Below are positions 46,165-56,464 of a stretch of 64,000 nt of DNA, piece after piece. The translations under genes were made by a program, and so were the position numbers. Source of the stretch: Loripinus fragilis (lineage: Eukaryota; Mollusca; Bivalvia; Lucinida; Lucinidae); NCBI GenBank assembly GCA_964019695.1, contig OZ026519.1:31091213-31155212 (forward strand). The letters run 5' to 3'. Every line of letters begins with the position of its first letter. Position 1 is the stretch's first letter. The notes below the pieces were generated by a model, which was given only the letters and a program-made list of their open reading frames with translations, ran no database searches and had not been told where the DNA came from.

Positions 46165-47155
46165 TTGCTCTCTGACATGTGTTTGTAGGATCTCAAGACC
46201 ATAAAATTAGATCAAGAACTGAAGAGTATATTGGCAAAACAAATTGCTTAATTCGTATACATTATGAGTTTGATCCCAAGTCATACATTTATGATTGTCC
46301 CAGCGCCTAAACATGAGTTTACTCCAAGCAGACGGCAGGGGCTCAAGTCAGCCTCAGCATTAACCTGGATTGATCAATCGGAACAACATCGGTCAATTAC
46401 GCGAAATTCCGTGAAATCAGACCATGGATGTACATCGAGGATCAACTTTGATAACTCGGGTGATAACGTGACGCTGACGTTATATAACGTGACGCTGATA
46501 TCACATAAACCATGGATACATAATAGAAAGTGCGATTGCAGCAAACAAACTGTTATAAATGAAGTCTATGTTTTGTTTCCAAGCAAAGCTATATACATAA
46601 GCTTCATTTAAATCAGAATATTCGATTTTAATAGAGCTGAACCTATATGCTGCAGAGCTAATTTTTCCATACGCTAGTTCCGGCTTACAAACTGGAGCTT
46701 TTTGTTACATAGTACCGTACGCGTTATGCTCCTTATATACACCCGAGGCTTGATTCGATTCTCGAATTGCGACTGACTTTCCCGATTGTTGGACGGATTA
46801 GTCTTGTTGATATACCCTTATTTCATGGCTAAGAAACAAATCATTCTTTATCCGCCCAAAACCATGCATACAAAACGCTCTAGTGTCCAGCCGCAGTTGA
46901 ATATGAAAAACAACCGCCCTAGGAATAGAGTTGAAGATCGGCGAATGTCATGCAATTGGCCATGGATTCCTACGTTTGTGATATAAATTCGAAGCCAGAA
47001 AGCTCTTTTGTTTTGCTAGATTTACTTTTCGCGATAAAGGTGTACCAGAATCTGACAGAACGTGCGAAAAGTAGATAGGACATTATGAGAGTACTTTCTG
47101 AACTCGTAGTTATACCACAAATGTAGAACTAAGCTATTACATGACATTCCCCGAT
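46165..47155. other. Unannotated stretch
   Basis: The longest open frame is 115 codons (46264-46611), with a low-identity internal duplication 'aacgtgacgctga' at 46465-46499. No domain is recognised and it is not called a gene. Confidence 0.45.
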
Positions 47156-47199
47156 TTTGATGCCCCCTAAGGCACTTTGGGAGGCATATGGTAATCGCA

Positions 47200-49350
47200 C
47201 TGTCCGTCCGTCAGCTCGTCCGTCCGACACGCTTCGTGTCCGGTGCATATTTCCTATATTCTTTGATGTAGGAATTTCAAACTTGGTGTGTGGATGCCTC
47301 TTGGGATGGCGGAGTGTCGCGTACCATTTTTGGGTCGCTGTGACCTTGACCTAGACCTCTGACCTAGTTTTTAGAATAATCGTGTACGGAGCATATCTCT
47401 TATATTATTTGAGGGCAGTGATTTTAAATTTGGTGTGTGCATGCATTTTGGGATGATAAAGTGTCGCGTACCATAATTGGGTAACTGTGACCTCGAACTT
47501 GACCTCTGACCTAGTTTCTAGAAACTGCATTATGTCTTGTGCATATCTCATATATTGTATGAGATAGGAATTCCAAATTTGGTGTGTACATGCATTTAGG
47601 GTGCAAGAGTGCCAAAAACCATTTTTGGATCACTGTGACCATAACCTTGAGCTCTGACCTAGTTTTAAGAATAATTGTGTCCTGGGCATATCTCTTATAT
47701 TCTTTGAGGTAGGAATTCCAAATTTGGTTTGTGGATGTATCTATGGATGACAAAGTTTCACATTTCATTTTCGGGTCGCTATGACCTTGACCTCTGACCT
47801 AGTTTTTAGAATAATCATGTCCGGAGCAAGTCTCTAATATTATTTGAGGTAGGAATCTCAAATTTGGTGTGTGAAAGCATCTTAAGATGACAAAGTGTCG
47901 CGTACCATAATTCGGTCACTGTGACCTTGAACTTGACATTTGACCTAGTGTCTAGAAACTGCATTGAGTTTGATGCATATCTTCTATTCTTTGAGATAGG
48001 AATTTAAATTATATGTGTAAATGCATCTCGGGATGACGGAGTGTCTAGAAACTGAATTGAGTCTGGTGCATATCTCCTATTGTTTGAGGTATGAATTCCA
48101 AATTTGGTCACTGTAACCTTGACCTCTGACCTAGTTTTTTAAGAATTAATGTGTCCTGTCCGGAGCATATCTCTTATGTGTGGATGCATATTAGAATGGC
48201 AAAGCGTCACATTCCACTTTAAGGTCACTGTGACCTTGACATCTGACCTAGTTTTTAGAAAAATCATGTCCGAAGCATATCTATAATATTATTTGAGGTA
48301 GTAATCTCAAATTTGGTATGTGGATGCATCTTGGAATGGCAAAGTATCACATACCTCCTATTCTTTGAGACAGGAATTTAAATTATATGTGTAAATGCAT
48401 CTTTGGTTGATGGAGTGTCACATACCATTTTTGGGTCACTGTGACCTTGACCTTGACCTCTGACCTAGTTTTAAGAATTTTTGCGCATGGGACATATCTC
48501 TTATATTCTTTGAGGTAGGAATTCCAAATTTGGTGTGTATATGTATCTTGGGATAGCATAGTGTCACATACCATTTTCGGGTCACTGTACCCTTGACCTC
48601 TGACTTAGTTTTAAGAATCATTGTGTCGGGAGCATATCTCATATTATTTGAGATAGGATTCCCAAATTTGGTGCGTGGATGCATCTTGGGATGATGGAAT
48701 GTAGTGTACCATTTACGGGTCACTGTGACCTTAAACTTGACCTCTGATCTCGTTTTTAGAATAATTATATCTCAAGCATATCTTCTTTATTATTTTTTGA
48801 GGTAGGAATCCCAAATTTGGAGTTTAAAGTCATCTTGGAATGGCGGATTTTGCTGTTTAATTTTCCGGTCACTGTGACCTTGACATCTGACCTAGTTTCT
48901 AGAATTGGCATAACTTCTATATTCTTTGAGGCAGGGATTCCAACTTTGGTGTGTGGATGCTTCTTGGGATTGCCAAGTGTTTCATACCTTGACCTCTGAC
49001 CTAGTTTATAGAATAACCATGTTCGGAGCATTTTTTCTATATTATTTGAGCTAGGAATCCCAAATTTGGTGTGTGGTTGCATCTTTGGATGGCAAAATGG
49101 CATGTATCAGTTTTGTGACCTTGACCTAATTTCTAGAATAATCCTGTAAGAGCCTATCTCATATATTATTTGAGGGAGGAATCCCAACTTTGCTGTATGA
49201 ATACATCTTTGGATGCTGATGTGTCACATACCATTTGTAGGTCACTGTGATCTTTACCTATGACATAGTTTATAGAATAATCGTGTCTGGAGCATATCTC
49301 CTATATTATTTAATGTAGGAATCCCAAATTTGGTGTGTTGATTCCTCTGC
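47200..49350. repeat. Satellite with AGGTCA-type half-sites, about 14 units of about 140 bp
   Basis: Each unit has 'tgaccttgacctctgaccta' or a decayed form, then 'gtttttagaataatcgtgt', 'gcatatctcttatattcttt', 'gaggtaggaattccaaattt', 'ggtgtgtggatgcatcttgg' and 'gatggc..agtgtcacatacc'. By eye the 'gacctagt' anchor recurs about 14 times between 47365 and 49265 at irregular spacing of 105-215 bp. Units are diverged and some are partly deleted. Similar repeats are familiar in mollusc genomes (general impression). The 60-112 codon frames here are by-products. Confidence 0.88.
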
Positions 49351-49429
49351 GGAGGCCTTCATGTAAAGTATCCATGCATAGTTTAAGCTACTGAAAATTC
49401 GAAAATATGGTTAGAATTTTATAAAAAGA

Positions 49430-49580
49430 TATATTTGCGACGTAAAAATTCGCGAGTATTACATGATATAACTTCATCAGTAAATGGAAGAATAATTTGG
49501 CCTTTTCGCGAGGATTTTAGTTTCACGAAACGATAAGATTCGCGAAAATAAACCCTCACGAAAATACCCTAATATACGGT
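49430..49580. repeat. 'Cgcgaaaat' dispersed repeat
   Basis: 'gtaaaaattcgcgag', 'ccttttcgcgaggatttt' and 'gattcgcgaaaataaaccct' are mutually inverted around a short core, so it is hairpin-forming. Related to 7500-7600. Confidence 0.5.
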
Positions 49581-49717
49581 ATTTGAAAGAGACTGTACTT
49601 TTAATTTTGCAATAATTGTCCATGAAAAGATGACTGCATGTATGTAATCTAATAAGCCCACGTGTTGCTACAATTAATCACGGAAAGAGACAGAAGGGAA
49701 ACTTTATAAAGAGAAAA

Positions 49718-49841
49718 ATGACGGCATTTAAAATCAGGAAAATACTCTATTTTATACTTGGAATAGCTATAGGAGTTATTATCGTTTACACCATAGTAGT
49801 AAAGAAAGGTTATCAGCTACCTACAATCGGTGTTGCAGCAG
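49718..49841 (+). CDS. Sulfotransferase exon 1: signal-anchor exon
   Basis: 41 codons plus one base. ATG at 49718 is preceded by AAAA and is the first in its frame. Residues 1-8 are basic (TAFKIRK), followed by about 20 hydrophobic residues, then KKGYQLPTIGVAA. This is the layout of a Golgi type II anchor. The donor is 'cag|gtaaat'. Pairing with exon 2 is inferred from phase and from family architecture, not from transcript data. Confidence 0.7.
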
Positions 49842-50171
49842 GTAAATATAGATCAAAACAATGAGCATCCAGGATTTTACATTAATGCTTATGTTTAATT
49901 GAATATACAAAGCAAGTTTGGGAAAGTGTTAGTGTGTAAGGCTTGCCAAGCATTTATCGCTTTTCGAAACAAGTTGAATAAATGCAATAATACAGGAACA
50001 CGAAAGTGATATTCTATTACACATTACACCAAAAGCACTTTGAACTATTTTTAAAATAGAATAAGATGATTATTTCATGCTTACCACTGCATAAATCTTT
50101 AACAATCATTAAAGGTGGTTTCATCATGGTCATGTTTATTTTTTGGTGATTGCAATACTTTTTTGTAAAAG

Positions 50172-50262
50172 TAAAGAATGCAAAGAACATGAATCGATAC
50201 AATCAAGTACCATACCTGACCCAAGACACCATATGGGATAGTGACAAAAACACAACGAAGCA
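50172..50262 (-). mobile_element. 3' tail piece of the YLDD-type retroelement, in the sulfotransferase intron
   Basis: 'gtaaagaatgcaaagaacat', 'gaatcgatacaatcaagtac', 'catacctgacccaagacacc' and 'gtgacaaaaacac' match the start of 60985-61080. Confidence 0.75.
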
Positions 50263-50458
50263 TCAAATTGTGTCAGCTGGATTGAAAATAAGATTTTAAA
50301 CTTCCTTTTTAACTTTTAGGGAATAACAGCTCCGCTCATTGGGATAATGTTTTCGACAGATAAAAATAATTTCAAAAAGCCTGGTTTAGAGTTACCCAAA
50401 AACATTTTGTTCGAAAATTATTTTTGAACAAGACCAGTACATTTCGACATGTAACATG

Positions 50459-51063
50459 AGAGGATCCAGACAGTTTTGTCAGACGGGGTCCAAAGAACTA
50501 CGTGCATTAAGGGCTTTTTCGGCCCCCTTATGAGGTAAAAATATAAAAACTGTTTTCACCAATTTGTTCTAATTAGGTCATTAGACCAATAACCAAAGTG
50601 TAAAAATATCAAATTACTTTGACTTATACCGTTGCTATGGTTATAAAAATGGCCACCAAAATAAGCTGAAAATAGAAAATAGACCATTTTGGAGCAAAAT
50701 TGAGAGGTTTGGCAGAGAAATTAACATAGAGCACAAGTATATACCAAAAAAATATTTTAACAGAAGATGCAAATCACCACGTCACACAACATACTAAAAG
50801 GATTTTTGGTATTTAGCTGTGCTGATATTTTATTCTCCCTTGGTCCAAAAAAGCAATTTCTCTAGTTTAAGCCTATTTTGTTGGTCATTTTTGTTACCAT
50901 AGCAACGGTAACGTTTAAATAAATGCTGAAATTATCCACTTCAGTTATTCTTCTAATAAACCAATCAACAGACAAAAAAGCCCCTTAATGCACGTACACC
51001 TTTGATGGCCCAACAATGAATTCTGGCTTAGCAGCTTTGTAATTTGTCAGGGGATCTGGACCA
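50459..51063. mobile_element. Inverted-repeat element F in the sulfotransferase intron
   Basis: 'tacgtgcattaagggctttt' (about 50499) is matched, inverted, by 'aaaagccccttaatgcacgt' (about 50978). 'accgttgctatggttataaa' with 'aatggcca' (50628-50655) is matched, inverted, by 'tggtcatttttgttaccata' with 'gcaacggta' (50882-50911). The outermost 'ggatccagacagttttgtca' and 'tttgtcaggggatctggac' mark the likely limits. No coding content. Confidence 0.65.
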
Positions 51064-51099
51064 GTATTGCTTAGTACCCTATATTTTGATGATTTTTCA

Positions 51100-51149
51100 G
51101 GGGGGGGGGGGTCAGGACCCCTGCCCCCCTCTGGATCCGCGAATGTATG
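51100..51149. repeat. Poly-G half copy of MITE K
   Basis: A run of twelve G near 51101-51112, then 'gtcaggacccctgccccc' and 'ctctggatccgcgaatgt', matching the right end of 21474-21749. It lies about 200 bp before the exon 2 acceptor. Confidence 0.6.
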
Positions 51150-51358
51150 AATTCCCAATTTATGTTCATATATAGGGAAAACTTAACCCACCTCCTTGCG
51201 GTCATTTGGCGGATTAGAATAAGTCCAATAAACTTATTTTCAAAAAGTGCGGATATAATGCTTAAAATAGTTACCTTTATATGTATTTTGGATTGATCAG
51301 TCTTTTCTTGTCTTTTTCAGAAATAATAAAGCAAAATTAATATCTAATTTATTTCCAG

Positions 51359-52832
51359 TGGGATATTTGGACTCGGTCCTACCCAGTATATTTGAGGCTA
51401 CATATCAACACCATCTAAATCCTTCAATTACACCTGATACATTTCAGAGAGGATATTTTGAACAGTCCCTACCCAATGTACCAGAGGATTCACATCAACA
51501 ACAACTTAAACATTTGCTACCCAGTGTACATGAGGATTTATATCAACAACTTAAACACTCCCTATCAAGTGTACATAAGGATTCACATCAACAACTACTT
51601 AAACAGTCCCTACCCAGTGTACAAGAGGATTCACATCAACAACAACTTAAACACTCCCTATCGAGTTTGCATGAGGATTCACATCAAGACAACTTAAACA
51701 GTCCCTGACCAGTGTGCATAAGGACTCACATCAACTACAACTTAAACTGTCCCTACCCAGTGTACATGAGGATTCACATCAACAACAACTTAAACGTTTA
51801 AAACATCTTCAACGTGTTTGTGCTGATGAAAATGTTTTAAAAAAATGTGATGTACAAGCTACAAAGCCGCATTGTGTACTATTATTCATCAAATTATAAC
51901 TTCAGTTATTGTTAAGTGCATAAGGCAGGTGGCACGTTTTGGACACAAGTATTCACCATATTACGAAAAGGCGCATCTGAAGATGTTTTCAATTTTGCTC
52001 GCGATGATGTACATCTTACACTGGGGAATCAGAAGAAAGTGTGTTCAAAATAGACGCAGGCCATTTGTCTCGCACAGTTCTCGTATCACGTGATCCTTAT
52101 TCGAGATTGTTTTCAGCATTTATTGATAAATTGTTTCTGCCCATTAATTACCCACTTGCAGTTGGTATTGTACAAAGACAGAGAAAAAACAACTCCTCGT
52201 GTGCAAATAATTTAACTTTCGAAGAATTTTTGATAGATATTATAACCAGTGTGAGAGAAGGGAAGAAAATTGATGTTCACTGGACTCCGATTGTCAATCT
52301 CTGTAAGCCTTGTGGTGTTAAAGCTTTTGCTGTCGTTAAACAAGAAACCTTTACAGTGGATATTGAGTATGTTTTGAAGGAAGTTGGGATTGCAAATGAT
52401 GAGTTTGAAAGGATATATGATGCTTTGCATTACCATAGAATAGAAGCTACTATACCTGGCATAGTGACAACCACGATAAGTAGATGGAAAGAAAATGGAG
52501 TTGAAAAATGCATGGGAAGAATAGATCTTGCCAGACGCCTCTTGACAGCTTTTCAAATCCAAGGATACATCAGAGATGGCATGTCATTTCCACAAAAAGC
52601 TATCAAAACAGAAGAAAAAGCAGAGAATCCTGAATTTCTGACAAAGGTTATACTTGAAACAATCAAGAAAAATCCTATGTCACCTAATGAGGCTAACCTA
52701 CAACGACGACGAGCCTTAGTGAAAGCATTTGATGGTTTAAATAAAGATATTTTGAATCAAGTGAAGGAATTGTATAAGCAAGATTTCATTTTATTTGATT
52801 ATTCGTCTGAACCACCTTCAATAAAACATTGA
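51359..52832 (+). pseudogene. Sulfotransferase exon 2: stem repeats and catalytic domain, with frame breaks
   Basis: The acceptor is 'atttccag|tggg' at 51358/51359. The stem and start of the catalytic region read in frame 1 to stop 51708, then in frame 3 (51714-51899), in frame 2 (51872-51940), in frame 1 (about 51937-52010, 'FWTQVFTILRKGASEDVF') and finally in frame 3 from about 52020 to the stop. The PAPS 5'-phosphosulfate loop, normally K-[VA]-A-[CS]-x-x-W, falls on a break and reads 'RQVA' then 'FWTQVF', so even a correct frame would carry R for the usual first Lys. Alternative explanations are extra short introns (no good GT/AG pairs noticed) or long-read indels. Confidence 0.8.
51460..51800 (+). 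repeat. 48-bp coding minisatellite in the sulfotransferase stem
   Basis: About seven units encode 'SLPSVHEDSHQQQLKH' and variants. One unit is 45 bp and one has lost a base (near 51685), which causes the first frame break. The repeat lies between the membrane anchor and the catalytic domain, where length is usually free to vary. Confidence 0.85.
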
Positions 52833-52834
52833 TT

Positions 52835-53205
52835 GTTTGTGGCTAAAATAACGTTTTGGGCTATTGAAATATCTAATTAGACAGAGATATGAATGTTTAA
52901 TCAATTTTGCGGTCAGACAGTTATGACTTGAATCTGCAATGACATAGCAATGAGCACCCCAGTTATTGACCAATGGATCATATCTCGAAGAGCCACAAGG
53001 ACAATTAGACGACTAACTAAAATAAGTAATTTTCTACTAGTTTGTTTACAGTTTTCTTCTCAAAATTTACAGTTATACAGAGAGGCATATATAGTTATGG
53101 TACTTGTCGCATATACTCTAATGACCCAAATAAACACCCATTATGACATATCCAGTCAGACTGAAGGTCTCAATTTTGATATGAGCCTTTCTCTATTTCT
53201 GTACT
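52835..53205. other. Sulfotransferase 3' flank
   Basis: An AATAAA (52822) overlaps the end of the coding frame; no other strong polyadenylation signal is seen close by. An 89-codon frame at 52950-53219 has no domain. Confidence 0.4.
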
Positions 53206-53206
53206 T

Positions 53207-54292
53207 TCACGGTATATAGACGCAAATGAGCCTATCGGTTAAAAACTGCGTTTCCTGAGCCCTTTCCGTTTCAGAAAAGGAGCCTACCAGCTAAAAACAA
53301 GCTTAGCGATAGACAGAGGCATCAAAAGTTAAGTAAAATAATAAGTTCCCTTAACTACATGAAGAAAAGGGCAATGCAACGGAACAACAGAGAAGCTATA
53401 AGACAACAATCAAACAGCCACACGTTCGTTGATGATGCAGATTTTTTATAACGTGACACACTCTTCATTTCGGCGACGTCCACAGACGATTACACAAAAA
53501 GAAAACAAACTTTTTCGAACAGTTTGGGCTGTTCTCGCAATTGTTATTTGGTATTTTGTAAATAATTTATGTGAAAAATGACTTATATGCATTTCACAGA
53601 CCGAATTTTATGTTATTCTCTCTATAAATGACATGGAAAAGAAAAAATCTGGCTAACGATCCTATTTGGCTTTGACTAAGGAGCCTGTATGGTTACTGGC
53701 TACGGATCCTATATGCTATTTCTTACTTTTATAACCTATAGGCTCCCATGGCACGTAGTTGAAAACATAAAGGCTCCTGTGCTACGGGTACGGCTTATCA
53801 TGTGCCACAAAATGGTCATTTTTCTCTCAACGTATAGGCTCCTTAGCCGTCTTGTTTTCAAACATGACCCTTATTTTCTATGGAAAACCAATTTTAAAAG
53901 CAAACAAGACGCTTTAAGTAAGGGGTGGAACATAAAACATTTTCTGCTGTGGTGAAGGCCGGCAAAATTGACTGAATTGCTTAGTTTTGCTTCATTTTCA
54001 AACGCAAACTAAATCGCCGAAAACAGAGCAGTCATTTTCTGATTAACTTTGTAGTTGTGACTTGATATCAACCTTATCATATGTTTCAAAATCCATCAAG
54101 TCAGAGACTTAAAAGTCCCGTTGCGTTTGATTTTATGTTACTTACATCGTAAATAATCTAATATTGGCCCAGATTAAAAGTATCTCCTCTACCCATGTCT
54201 TGTTTTTGGCTGATAGGCTCCTTTCTGGAGCGGATAGGGCTCAGGAAAAGCAGTTTTTCACGGATAGGCTCCTTTGCGTCTATATATCGTGA
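53207..54292. mobile_element. Element G: inverted-repeat transposon with CTT duplication
   Basis: The left end 'tcacggtatatagacgcaaa' (53207-53226) and the complement of the right end, 'tcacgatatatagacgcaaa' (54273-54292), differ at one base. Similarity runs inward about 90 bp ('gagcctatcggttaaaaact' against 'gagcctatccgtgaaaaact', then 'cctgagccct'). CTT lies outside both ends (53204-53206 and 54293-54295). The interior repeats 'aggctcc'/'ggagcct' words in both orientations. The 88-codon frame at 53689 arises from this repetitive interior and has no domain. Length 1086 bp, non-autonomous. Confidence 0.8.
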
Positions 54293-54399
54293 CTTTCTGA
54301 TAAGAGAAAGTCGATGCAAAAAGTACCAAAATTTCGTTTCACAGTGCAATTCTACATTATATCATTATATATAGGTTTGCCCTCTTTGGCAATAAGCAA

Positions 54400-54861
54400 A
54401 CTTCCTATGGAGTCTATATCTCTCAACTCATTCGTTTTGCTAGAGCATCTAGCTACGTTACTGACTTCAACACTCGCAATAAATTGTTAACTCAGAAACT
54501 TCTTAAACACGGCTATCGGTATCATAAACTTCGCAAAACATTTTCAAAATTTTATAGACGATACTTTGATTTGATTTCTAAATTCCAAGTTGGACTTAAA
54601 TCTCTCTTGCGCCAAGGACTTTCGGAACCTGATTTCTATGGTGACTTGGTGTATAAGTTGAAGAAGATTGTTGGCTCTAATAATTTTTCAGCGCAGTTCA
54701 TTAAAATAATTTCCCATTATAAAAAGATTGGCTATAACATTAATGTATTGCAACAGACTGCATGCTTGGTAGTCAACCCAATCACGGTTGGCAACTTTGC
54801 TTTCCTCTTTAATTGCACGCCGGTGGGTCGGACTTCAGACTCTATGATGGTTCCGACTTAA
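54400..54861 (+). pseudogene. C-terminal part of a retroelement reverse transcriptase protein
   Basis: About 154 codons: 'ISQLIRFARASSYVTDFNTR', 'YHKLRKTFSKFYRRY', 'GLKSLLRQGLSEPDFYGDLV' and 'TACLVVNPITVGNF', ending 'DSMMVPT'. The RT catalytic core is missing (truncated); this is the region after the palm. The frame is intact where the minus-strand copy has stops (for example it reads RKTFSKF where that copy reads R-stop-TFSKF), so it serves as an internal reference for the family. Confidence 0.8.
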
Positions 54862-55640
54862 AGACTTATCTATTGATGAGATGGTAGGGGCCTGATGCTT
54901 TGGCTGTTTGTCAGGCCCACCGGGGTTTACCTGTTGGATTTCTTTTGCTCCGGTATTCAGTTTAATTTACTGTTGAGTCCTTATCCTTGCTTTATCTCCT
55001 TGTTATATCTTGATTTATATGTTTTAGGAGATGATGCATTGATAAGTTAGGGGTCTTTCATGCAAACCAAATATCTATGTGTCTTGATCCACATCTGAAT
55101 TAAGGGTGAGGTTGGCGCCGTTAAACCGGTTTAAGCCCTCCAGTAAAAGTATTTTTGTTGACCGTTCCAAGGCGGTGGTTCTTTTGTGGATCGTTTTTGT
55201 TAGTCATGCTTCATGTTGGTGTGTGTTTTGCTGTCATGCCTGTTCCTTGTAGCCTTGTGGTCGCCTGCTGGGAAGGGGCTGACCTTTTGGCTGTTGTAAT
55301 CGTTGTGTTTTGTCGCTTTCCCAGGTGTGTCCTGGTCCACATTAGAATTAAGGGTGAGGTTGGCGCCGTAAAACTGGTTTAAGCCCTCCAGTAAAATGAT
55401 TTACTGACCGTTCCAAGGCGGTACTTCTTTTGTGGATCTTTTATGTTTTTGTTCTGTCTTGTGTTTGCTATGTTTTGTGCGCGTCTGTTTATATGTGCTT
55501 CGTGGTCACCTGCTGGGAAAGGGCTGACCTCTTGGCTCTCGTTTGTGGTGTCTTCTGTGAGTTTGTCACTTTCCCATTGGTATCCTGGGTCAGGTGTGGT
55601 ACTTGATTGTATCGATTCCTGATCTTTGCAACCTTACTTA
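54400..55640 (+). mobile_element. YLDD-type retroelement, 5'-truncated copy (plus strand)
   Basis: Starts inside the coding region at 'TSYGVYISQLIRFARASSY' (54400) and reads open to TAA at 54861, the last about 154 codons of the RT-bearing protein. A 3' UTR of about 780 bp follows. It holds two copies of a block with 'ggtgaggttggcgccgt', 'ggtttaagccctccag', 'tgaccgttccaaggcggt' and 'tgctgggaa.gggctgacc' (about 55105-55330 and 55350-55540). The end is 'tgtatcgattcctgatcttt' and 'gcaaccttacttactt', an ACTT-type tail. It shares sequence with the minus-strand copy at 60985-62620. The element class is not settled: RT with YLDD, with no endonuclease visible in what remains. Confidence 0.85.
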
Positions 55641-55644
55641 CTTC

Positions 55645-56290
55645 AGATCATCTCTGGAATAAAAAAAAACTTATTCAAATGTTTAGTGCAACAGAACAAA
55701 ATTAAACAGAGCAGATGTTTTATGCCATTAACATTTTATGTTTTGCGTAAATACAGCCATAATGAACACTTGAATGTATCAGTTTAAAATGAAAATATCT
55801 TTCTTTGTTGTTACTGTATAATTATAACATATGTATCACCATTTGCGATGGCAAGTATGTAATGCTAATGATGTAAAAGGTATGAATAAGTGATCACATA
55901 TAAAAATATGTTTGTGTATGTGTATGTGGGGGCGGGGGTGCTTGGGGATGCCTGTTGGTTAGCTATGTACCGATGCCTAGATATATAAGCAACGAGAAAA
56001 TGCACCACTTTATCAAGCTGGGAAGTACACTGCGCTGTCATTATTTATGATAGGAAAAGTCATATTTTTGTAGAAAATGGATAGTTATTTGCTAAAACGC
56101 TTTGACGAGGCGGCTAAAATTCTGGGACACAAAATAAAATCCGACCCCAAGACCTGGCTGTATTTGAGCTGCTGAAAACATTTACCCGAAATGGGACAAG
56201 ATAGCATTTCGATTAGTAGTTTACCATGTCTAGCTGTTTCTATAAAATGTGAACATAACGTCAACGAAAAGAATTATCAAAGCATGAAAA
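55645..56290. other. Unannotated stretch
   Basis: Nothing recognised; a GT/G-rich run at 55912-55940. Confidence 0.45.
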
Positions 56291-56295
56291 AACAC

Positions 56296-56460
56296 TCAGT
56301 GAGTATGATCAGGAAATCACACACTGTAGACCAACCCAATGTACCATGAGGAAGAGCCATAGAACACTAACAGCCACAAGACATCAGGAAGACTATTAAA
56401 GTTAAGCAACCAGCTCGCTCTTCCCCATCAAGATGATCGCAAAACTAGAAGGTCCTGAAG
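56296..56460 (+). repeat. Retroelement-tail family L, copy 4
   Basis: Reads 'agtgagtatgatcaggaaat', 'cacacactgtagaccaaccc', 'catgaggaagagcc', 'gacatcaggaagactattaa' and 'atcaagatgatcgcaaaact'. Confidence 0.7.
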
Positions 56461-56464
56461 TACT

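Larger units (their letters stand above)
49718..52832 (+). pseudogene. Carbohydrate sulfotransferase (CHST8-14-like), two exons, frame-broken
   Basis: Type II Golgi enzymes of this family (Sulfotransfer_2) move sulfate from PAPS to sugars such as GalNAc or HNK-1 glycans. Exon 1 (49718-49841) gives a short cytoplasmic start and a membrane anchor 'ILYFILGIAIGVIIVYTIVV', then a GT donor at 49842. Exon 2 starts at 51359 after an AG; the phases agree (1+2). A stem of seven 16-residue repeats follows (51460-51800), then 'RLKHLQRVC', a broken 5'-PSB region near 51920-51950, the 3'-PB motif 'VSRDPYSRLFSAF' near 52083-52121, 'HWTPIVNLCKPC' near 52278-52312 and a C-terminal 'YKQDFILFDYS' ending at stop 52832. 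The frame changes near 51685, 51850-51880, 51935 and 52010. The last 263 codons are open. It is a pseudogene, or an assembly with indels. Confidence 0.82.

Noticed and set aside
46264..46611. 115-codon open frame as a host gene
   Set aside because: No domain, no splice context and an internal short duplication; nothing supports coding.
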